NCBI GenBank assembly: GCA_943330835.2 | Contig: CALQJH020000088.1 | Coordinates: 1-7,778 of the forward strand | DNA: 7,778 bases | Direction of reading: 5' to 3' | Origin: Candidatus Kuenenia stuttgartensis | Lineage (GTDB): Bacteria; Bacteroidota; Bacteroidia; Chitinophagales; Chitinophagaceae | Part shown: positions 1 to 5,332 of the stretch, one piece after another | Layout of the letters: the number at the start of each line of letters is the position of its first letter | Position numbering within the stretch: the first letter of the stretch is position 1 | Translations under genes and position numbers: made by a program | The notes under the pieces: model-generated | What the model was told of the DNA's origin: nothing | Database searches by the model: none | The model's input: only the letters and a program-made list of their open reading frames with translations

Positions 1-833
1 CAAGTAGATTTTATTCCAGCCGCCGGACAACCATAATTAGCTGCTGTATGAAGAGGAGTATCGCCTACAAGGTCATTTCCGCAAGTTGCATCTCCCCAAA
101 TATGATACATGTTTAACCAATGACCTACTTCATGAGTAGCTGTTCTTCCTAATTGATATGGAGTTGCAGTGCCAGGTTTTACAAAACTTCCAACAGATGA
201 GTATAATAATACAACGCCGTCTGTTGCAGCCGTTCCACCTGGGAATTGAGCATATCCTAAAACGCCACCGCTTAAGTTACAAGTCCATATATTTAAATAG
301 CTTGTTGCAGACCATGCATTATCTCCTCCGGTTGTTGATTTTTTTACATTGTCATTTGTTGTGAATGATGCTGTAGTGGTTGACTTGTGAATGATTCCAG
401 TTGTTGCTAATCCACTTGGATCTCTTTGGGCTAAGCAAAACTGAATTTTTGTATTTGCAGCAACAGATTTGAATATAGTTGGGGTGTTGCTCGTGTCACT
501 ATTTAATCGAGCATAATCTAAATTCAATTGATTTAACTGAGCAATACATTGTGCATCAGAAATATTTTGTGCAGTAGTTGCATAAACAACATGAAACACT
601 ACAGGTATCGTAACGGTAACGGCAGTAGTTCTTGAAATGTTTTGACTGGCAACATAAATTGCTGTTTGTTGCTCAATGGCTTGCATGCGGGATTGTAAAG
701 TGGGATCCGAATTTTTAAGTGCTGCAAGATGTTCCATTGTTCCGCAAATTCTTCCGGAACTTTTTTGTGCTTTGGTAATAAAAACCGAGAGTGATAAAAT
801 ACTAATAATTAGTAATGGTAAAAGTTTTTTCAT
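1..833 (-). CDS. Secreted M43-family (cytophagalysin/pappalysin-like) zinc metalloprotease, N-terminal part
   Basis: Reading the minus strand from ATG at 833-831 gives 277 uninterrupted codons that run off the left edge, so the gene is 3'-truncated by the window. Residues 1-22 form a signal peptide (MKKLL start, hydrophobic core, cleavage near TKA-Q), so the product is exported. Residues about 75-230 are the pro/early catalytic region, with 'TIPVVFHVVYAT' typical of M43 proteins. The active site is HEVGHWLNMYH at 234-244: H234, H238 and H244 are the predicted zinc ligands and E235 the general base. It is followed by IWGD and by C251-GND-LVGDTP, a conserved M43 stretch. The usual Gly of HExxHxxGxxH is Asn241 here. 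The downstream Met-turn and any C-terminal sorting domain are outside the window. The family hydrolyses proteins extracellularly; the substrate cannot be told. The gene is divergent from the serine hydrolase at 1154. Family assignment is firm; function beyond secreted protease is inference. Confidence 0.9.
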   Translation of the reverse strand, partial: MKKLLPLLIISILSLSVFITKAQKSSGRICGTMEHLAALKNSDPTLQSRMQAIEQQTAIYVASQNISRTTAVTVTIPVVFHVVYATTAQNISDAQCIAQLNQLNLDYARLNSDTSNTPTIFKSVAANTKIQFCLAQRDPSGLATTGIIHKSTTTASFTTNDNVKKSTTGGDNAWSATSYLNIWTCNLSGGVLGYAQFPGGTAATDGVVLLYSSVGSFVKPGTATPYQLGRTATHEVGHWLNMYHIWGDATCGNDLVGDTPLHTAANYGCPAAGIKST

Positions 834-1153
834 TTTTATGGTGTTTAAGTGCCACAAGGTATAAAAAACTACCAAATCAGCATATTATTTATGTATTTTA
901 TTTTAAAATTTTAAAATGAGTTATTGGATTACAATGTTTACTATAACTATAACAGTTAATCGTTCTACTAACTAACTTGTGTAAACGAAACAGTTTATAT
1001 TTCGAGAAGTTAGTGTTGATTGTTAATTCTTTATAGAATAATATTTTACTTTTTGTGCTGTTAATTCGTCGATGTTTGTTTAATAAGATATTTTTTATTT
1101 TTAATCAAGGCAACATAAGACTAACTTGCGCAATCATGAAATAAAGATTTACT
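834..1153. other. Divergent intergenic region, no gene seen
   Basis: These 320 AT-rich bases separate the divergent starts of the M43 protease (minus) and the serine hydrolase (plus), so they should hold both promoters. No convincing coding frame, tRNA-like or rRNA-like sequence was seen. No exact TAnnTTTG -7 box was found on either strand; the nearest plus-strand candidates are near-misses (TATATTTC around 998, TACTTTTTG around 1047, each one base off). The stretch holds an 18-bp A/T palindrome (900-917) and a short imperfect direct repeat, ACTAACTTGTG at 971-981 and ACTAACTTGCG at 1120-1130. Neither has an assigned role. Confidence 0.6.
900..917. repeat. Perfect 18-bp A/T palindrome
   Basis: Positions 900-917 read a-tttt-aaaa-tttt-aaaa-t, which equals its own reverse complement. 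It lies 67-84 bases upstream of the protease ATG. It could be a binding site for a dimeric or AT-preferring protein, but in DNA this AT-rich a chance origin is plausible. There is no loop and no flanking T-run placing it after a gene, so it is not called a terminator. Confidence 0.4.
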
Positions 1154-2161
1154 ATGTTTACTAAAAAAGTGCCTCTGTATTTTGTGTTTTTAGCTTTTTT
1201 AATCTCAGGAGTTATATTATGTGTTGGGTTTGTACTAAATAATAAAAGTAAAGCCGAAATTGAAACTGTCTCAGTGACTCAACCTCAGCCCAGTTGTGAT
1301 TTAAATATTGCCAGATTAAAGGGATTTGAATTTATACATCCTTTATTATATGCAGAACCTAATTGCGAATCGGAGGAATTATCGAGTCATAAACTTGAAA
1401 TTGAAACGATAATTAATTCAAATAAAGTTGAAGGAAATATTACCGCAGCATCTGTTTATTTAAGAGAATTCAAACAGGCACAATGGATTTCAATAAATGA
1501 AAACGAAACGTATAGCCCCGGCTCTCTATTAAAAGTTCCTGAATTAATTGCGTTTTATAAAATGAACGAATTGGTTCCTGGTTTTCTGGATAGAACTATA
1601 GTTTGCGATGGCTCTTTTGCAAATAACAGGGTTATTGCTTTTGAATCTAAACATATCGTAAATGGTAAAACTTATACTATAAAAGAGTTGTTGTATTATA
1701 TGATTGTATATTCTGATAATGATGCTACAATGATGCTGAATAAAATAATTGATAAGTCAGTTTTTAATAATGTTTTTTCAGACAATGGATTGAAAGAACC
1801 AGTGTATAACTCTTCCAGCTACCCAATTACTGCAAGAGATTATTCAATATTCATGAAAGAATTGTATAACGCTTCCTATTTAAATTTAAAGGATTCTGAG
1901 GCATGCTTATCATTATTAAGTAAGTCTGATTTCAAAGATGGGTTGATAAGTGGGTTGCCAGTAAACGCTAAAGTAGTGCATAAATTTGGCGAAGGTGGTT
2001 TTGATAATGCACCAAATTTTAGCGAATCGGCTATTGTCTATTGGAGCGGCAAACCTTATCTGCTAACGGTAATGACAAAAGGTACGGATATGAAAAAACT
2101 CCCAAAGGTGATTGGAGAGATTTCGAAAAAAGTATATGAAATAATGATGGCAAGATCTTAA
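1154..2161 (+). CDS. Membrane-anchored serine hydrolase, class A beta-lactamase-like fold
   Basis: 335 residues from ATG 1154 to TAA 2159-2161, with an A-rich leader and no strong Shine-Dalgarno. Residues 7-28 are one hydrophobic helix (VPLYFVFLAFLISGVILC...), giving a signal anchor or uncleaved signal, so the enzyme domain should be periplasmic. The catalytic domain (about 85-335) has the active-site signatures in the right order: S124-L-L-K127 (SxxK, nucleophile and base), S187-D188-N189 (SDN) and H276-K277-F278-G279 (KTG-equivalent). This matches the Beta-lactamase2-type serine hydrolase family. The Glu of the class A omega loop (ExxLN) is not recognisable in about 205-230, where 'ITARDY' lies instead, so genuine beta-lactam hydrolysis is doubtful. 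A peptidase, esterase or penicillin-interacting role is possible. It is convergent with the regulator at 2201, with 39 bases between stop codons, so no operon with either neighbour is evident. Substrate unknown. Confidence 0.85.
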   Translation: MFTKKVPLYFVFLAFLISGVILCVGFVLNNKSKAEIETVSVTQPQPSCDLNIARLKGFEFIHPLLYAEPNCESEELSSHKLEIETIINSNKVEGNITAASVYLREFKQAQWISINENETYSPGSLLKVPELIAFYKMNELVPGFLDRTIVCDGSFANNRVIAFESKHIVNGKTYTIKELLYYMIVYSDNDATMMLNKIIDKSVFNNVFSDNGLKEPVYNSSSYPITARDYSIFMKELYNASYLNLKDSEACLSLLSKSDFKDGLISGLPVNAKVVHKFGEGGFDNAPNFSESAIVYWSGKPYLLTVMTKGTDMKKLPKVIGEISKKVYEIMMARS

Positions 2162-2200
2162 ATGCAAATCGTTTTTTTTATCATAATAAATAGATTGTTA

Positions 2201-5101
2201 CTATAAAGTTTTTCTGCTCAAATTAATTAAATAATCAAACAGACTAATTTCTGTTGCAATCCCAAGTTTTTTCCTCAACCGATATCGGCTAATCTCAATT
2301 CCTCTCACAGAAATATTCATCAGTTGCGCAATTTCTTTTGTAGAAAGATTCATTCGCAGATAGGTACAAAGCTTAAGTTCATTAGGTGTAATGTTATTGT
2401 GTTTTTCTTTTAAAACAGCAACGAAATCGCTGTGCACTTTATCGAAATGTTGTGCAAAATGCTCCCAGTCCTTATCCATCTTTTCATCTTCACTTAATAC
2501 CTTTATCATTTTCTTTAATTCACTCGCTGCTTTTTCATTATCTATTGCCTTAATCGTCTGGCCAAGTTCAGTTTTTATCTTTGCAAGAATTTCTCCCTTT
2601 TGCACAAGGTGCATTGCTGTTGTTGCTAATTCAGAGTTTTTAAAATCTATTTCCCCAAGTAATTTATCATTGCGGAGCGTAACCAATTCTGTCTCAGCTT
2701 TGTTGATTTCTAATTGATGTAAATAATGCAGTCGCTTTTGTTCTTCTTCATATTTTTCTTGCTGAAGAAAGAATTTTTTTCGTTGCCATGCATATAAATA
2801 ATAGAATCCAATTAGGGCCAGAATAATGTAGACCATATATGCCCAATTTGTTCTGTACCATGGTGGTAAAATTTTGAAATCGTATGAAACTACAGCAGAT
2901 TCATTGCCTAAATTGTTTCTCGCTTTCATTTCAAAACTATAGTTACCGGGAGGTAAATTGGTGTAATCTTTTTCTGTTTTGTTCGACCATTCAGCCCAGT
3001 CTTTATCAAAGTTTTTCAACTTATAACTAAACTGTAAGTTTGTCTCTTGCCCAAATACAGGCACAGCAAATTCGAAATGTATGTTTTTCCAATCGTAATT
3101 AATTTGTGGTATGTTTTTTTTATCTTGATTTTGATTGTCATTAATATTTGTAAAATATCCGCCAAACAATAAACTGTCACGTAGGTTTACAATTTTTACT
3201 GTACAAATCCGAACCTGAAGTCGGGTAACCGTTTTTTTATATTTCTCAAAATTTATATGGTAAAATCCTTTTTCTGCACCAAGAAAAATATTATTTGAAT
3301 TAACGGGATAGATGAACTCAAATCCACTCAGCATTTTATTATTTAACTCTGGCATATAAATAATATTGGGCACTTTGCCAGTCATATCAATTACACCAAG
3401 ATATTTTTCATGAATAAACCAAATATTTCCCTCGTTATCATCCTTTAAATACCGAATGCTCTGCTCTCCTAAGATTTTTTTATAAAATGCAGAAGGTTCA
3501 AATATGTCTTTATCGGAATTGTAATTGTAAATACCTTTTTCTGTAGCAACTACAACCTCGTTTTTTATTTTGTAAACCTGGTTGTTAAGTGCAAAAGGCA
3601 ATCCATTTTTATCGGTATATAATTTAATGGTATAAGTTCCACTGCTGGACGGTGTAATTTTATAAACGCCATGGTATGGATGTGATACCCAGATATTATC
3701 AAGTTTGTCAATTGCAATATATCTTGATGATTCTATGAAATCAGGAACTTCTTCTGCGGGAACGAAATTGTTATTTGAATAATTAAAAAAACGCAGGCCC
3801 TTATAATTTCCTGCAATCATTTTAGCTGATGGAAATACATTTGAAAGGGGAGAGAAGTTCCAGAATCCAGCATCCGTGCTTATTTGTCTGGCTTCATTTT
3901 GCTCAATTATAAACGCGCCTTCATGATGTCCCAATAACAGACTTCCGTTAATCTCTGCAAGTGACCAAGTTTGACCAGTGCTGTTTTTCACCTGATTAAA
4001 CAACCCTTTGCTGAAACTTAAATCCTTTTCTGTTTGTAAATCTGTTGCAAATAATCCGCCTGATGTTCCTATATATAATTTGTTGTTGTGAATAATTGAG
4101 GTATATCCCGAGCCATCTTGCTCATTCGGTGTAATGTGTTTGACAGCACTGTTATATGCTATACAATCAATTCCATTGTCAAGTCCTACCCATAGATTGC
4201 TTTGTTTATCGAGAAAAATACTAAGTGTATTGTTATTTTGGAGTCCTTCTTTTTTAGAAAATTGCTGTACCAGATTCCCATTCAAGTCTAAAATATATAC
4301 GCCCGAATTATTCGTTGCCAATGCCATCCATTCTTTATTTATAGCAGTGGCCGAGTATATTCTCTCTTTCTCAATTCTCTCAAAGGACGGCGAACTTATT
4401 TTTACGAGTTTGTTATTAGTGATTTTATAAACCCCATTTTTTAAAGTGGTTATTATTATGCTGTTGTTTTGCATGCTCATTAAGCCGGTAACAGGATCGG
4501 TCTGCGAGAGTGTATTATTGTCGTCCAATGGAACCCAGGTATTGTTAATATACGACATCAGCCCATATTTATAATCATGAGCATATAAAACACCGTTGCA
4601 AATTCCCATAAACGACCATTCAGAAGCTGATTTAAATACAGAAACGGCGTTATTGGTTATTTTGAAAATTTTATTAGCAGTTCTGAAGTAGATATCCTCG
4701 TTTTTTGTCACAATGTCCCACACATCGCCAAACGATTTGTCTTTTTCTGGTATTATTGAAGTTAAAGAATGGTATTCAATTTGGCCATTGCCACCAGGTG
4801 AAAAATAACCAAGTTCATCCTGGCCACCTACATATATATTATTATCCCTTCCAATCTCAATTGATCTTACAATTGTCTTATTTGGCAAAGGGTAAAGATT
4901 CCAGTATTTCCCGTCGAAACTTAAAAGGCCTTCATTATTTGCAAAGTATATTATTCCATTATTGTCTTGCTTAATGTCCCAGTTTTGAATACCCGCGTTG
5001 TAGTTGTTTTTGTGAAAATTGCTAACATTTGGAAGCCCAATTGTATTTTGGGAAATGCTATAAATCGGTAACAATAAAAAAAATAAAATCCATTTGGTCA
5101 T
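2201..5101 (-). CDS. Membrane-spanning one-component regulator: Reg_prop propeller, Y_Y_Y domain, TM, LuxR-type HTH
   Basis: 966 residues from ATG at 5101-5099 to TAG at 2203-2201. An in-frame TTG ten codons upstream was rejected, because ATG 5101 directly begins a clean signal peptide (MTKWILFFLLLPIYSIS-Q). Numbering from this ATG, residues about 25-630 hold two-component-regulator-propeller repeats, e.g. 'NLWVGLDNGID' near 302-311, 'NIWVSHPYHGVYKI' near 469-482 and 'NIWFIHEKYLGVID' near 559-572. A Y_Y_Y domain follows at about 675-745 ('LPPGNYSFEMKARN'), then one TM helix at about 753-772 and a charged coiled coil at about 777-825. The C-terminus (about 904-966) is a LuxR/GerE helix-turn-helix with 'LSTKEIAQLMNIS' and 'ISRYRLRKKLG'. 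The family senses ligand outside the inner membrane and binds DNA directly. No H-box, HATPase or receiver domain is present, unlike the hybrid two-component systems that share this sensor. It is divergent from the repeat protein at 5333, its most likely target (inference). Confidence 0.9.
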   Translation of the reverse strand: MTKWILFFLLLPIYSISQNTIGLPNVSNFHKNNYNAGIQNWDIKQDNNGIIYFANNEGLLSFDGKYWNLYPLPNKTIVRSIEIGRDNNIYVGGQDELGYFSPGGNGQIEYHSLTSIIPEKDKSFGDVWDIVTKNEDIYFRTANKIFKITNNAVSVFKSASEWSFMGICNGVLYAHDYKYGLMSYINNTWVPLDDNNTLSQTDPVTGLMSMQNNSIIITTLKNGVYKITNNKLVKISSPSFERIEKERIYSATAINKEWMALATNNSGVYILDLNGNLVQQFSKKEGLQNNNTLSIFLDKQSNLWVGLDNGIDCIAYNSAVKHITPNEQDGSGYTSIIHNNKLYIGTSGGLFATDLQTEKDLSFSKGLFNQVKNSTGQTWSLAEINGSLLLGHHEGAFIIEQNEARQISTDAGFWNFSPLSNVFPSAKMIAGNYKGLRFFNYSNNNFVPAEEVPDFIESSRYIAIDKLDNIWVSHPYHGVYKITPSSSGTYTIKLYTDKNGLPFALNNQVYKIKNEVVVATEKGIYNYNSDKDIFEPSAFYKKILGEQSIRYLKDDNEGNIWFIHEKYLGVIDMTGKVPNIIYMPELNNKMLSGFEFIYPVNSNNIFLGAEKGFYHINFEKYKKTVTRLQVRICTVKIVNLRDSLLFGGYFTNINDNQNQDKKNIPQINYDWKNIHFEFAVPVFGQETNLQFSYKLKNFDKDWAEWSNKTEKDYTNLPPGNYSFEMKARNNLGNESAVVSYDFKILPPWYRTNWAYMVYIILALIGFYYLYAWQRKKFFLQQEKYEEEQKRLHYLHQLEINKAETELVTLRNDKLLGEIDFKNSELATTAMHLVQKGEILAKIKTELGQTIKAIDNEKAASELKKMIKVLSEDEKMDKDWEHFAQHFDKVHSDFVAVLKEKHNNITPNELKLCTYLRMNLSTKEIAQLMNISVRGIEISRYRLRKKLGIATEISLFDYLINLSRKTL

Positions 5102-5141
5102 TTTATTGGTTTTTGAAGTGTGAATATACAAAAAAATGAAT

Positions 5142-5163
5142 GATGTAGTAATGTTGTGGTTAA
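5142..5163. repeat. Intergenic motif copy 1 (possible operator)
   Basis: GATGTAGTAATGTTGTGG at 5142-5159, continuing TTAA to 5163. It shares 16 of 18 bases with copy 2, 54 bases to the right, and its right part (5150-5163) shares 13 of 14 with copy 3. It lies 41-62 bases upstream of the regulator start, where an autoregulatory site could act. The role is inferred from repetition and position only. Confidence 0.5.
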
Positions 5164-5195
5164 AATAGCTTTAAAACAGAGTTTTTAATGATTGA

Positions 5196-5213
5196 GATGT
5201 AGTAATGATGTGA
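5196..5213. repeat. Intergenic motif copy 2 (possible operator)
   Basis: GATGTAGTAATGATGTGA differs from copy 1 at two positions (T to A, G to A). It lies near the middle of the divergent region, 120-137 bases upstream of the repeat-protein start. The 54-base offset from copy 1 is close to five helical turns, which would put both sites on a similar face of the DNA. Confidence 0.5.
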
Positions 5214-5227
5214 CGATATTTATTATA

Positions 5228-5241
5228 AATGTTGTGGCTAA
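5228..5241. repeat. Intergenic motif copy 3, partial (possible operator)
   Basis: AATGTTGTGGCTAA matches the right part of copy 1 (AATGTTGTGGTTAA) at 13 of 14 bases. Both are followed within a few bases by AGCTT (5241-5245 here). This copy ends four bases before the putative -7 box at 5245, in the space between the -33 and -7 elements. An activator or repressor site there would be in direct contact range of RNA polymerase. Confidence 0.45.
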
Positions 5242-5244
5242 GCT

Positions 5245-5252
5245 TACTTTTG
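5245..5252 (+). promoter_or_regulatory. Bacteroidota -7 promoter element (TAnnTTTG)
   Basis: TACTTTTG is an exact match to the Bacteroidota sigma-ABfr -7 consensus TAnnTTTG. It is oriented toward the repeat-protein gene and would give a leader of roughly 75 bases. No convincing TTG/TTTG -33 element stands at the expected distance (around 5220-5226), which suggests a weak or activator-dependent promoter if it is real. An eight-base motif with two free positions can occur by chance. Confidence 0.45.
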
Positions 5253-5332
5253 ATTTCCCCTTTTAAAACATATGTCCTAACTCATATATTGAAAACTAAT
5301 CAATTTTATTTTCTTAATTTAAAAACAAAACA

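Larger units (their letters stand above)
5102..5332. promoter_or_regulatory. Divergent regulatory region between the regulator and the secreted repeat protein
   Basis: These 231 bases separate the regulator ATG (5101, minus) from the repeat-protein ATG (5333, plus). They contain three related motif copies, a right-facing -7 promoter match, and an A-rich leader (ATTTAAAAACAAAACA) before the plus start that would serve for initiation without a Shine-Dalgarno, as is usual in Bacteroidota. No small gene was seen. No exact -7 box was found for the minus-strand gene. Confidence 0.6.

Noticed and set aside
158..364. Plus-strand ORF of 68 codons
   Set aside because: Lies wholly antisense to the M43 protease, whose frame has clear family motifs; its product is low-complexity Leu/Ile/His-rich with no recognisable domain.
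676..864. Plus-strand ORF of 62 codons over the start of the protease gene
   Set aside because: Antisense to the signal peptide and early mature region of the protease; no initiation signal or family resemblance.
1045..1054. Promoter box TACTTTTTG upstream of the serine hydrolase
   Set aside because: It has one base too many between TA and TTTG and no clear -33 partner, so it is not listed as a feature.
1154..1225. Lipoprotein signal in the serine hydrolase (Cys23)
   Set aside because: The residues before Cys23 are V-I-L, which do not fit a lipobox (small residue required at -1), and the hydrophobic stretch continues past the Cys.
2162..2200. Transcription terminator between the convergent genes
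   Set aside because: There is a run of eight T at 2172-2179, but no stable hairpin stem precedes it on either strand.
2391..2717. Plus-strand ORF of 108 codons
   Set aside because: Antisense to the coiled-coil and HTH part of the regulator; Ser/Phe-rich shadow composition.
4134..4430. Plus-strand ORF of 98 codons
   Set aside because: Antisense to the propeller region of the regulator; shadow frame.
4705..4974. Plus-strand ORF of 89 codons
   Set aside because: Antisense to the N-terminal propeller region of the regulator; shadow frame.
5102..5131. Upstream TTG start for the regulator adding ten residues
   Set aside because: The extension (MYIHTSKTNK) would push a clean signal peptide inward, and ATG at 5101 is a standard start immediately before the hydrophobic segment.
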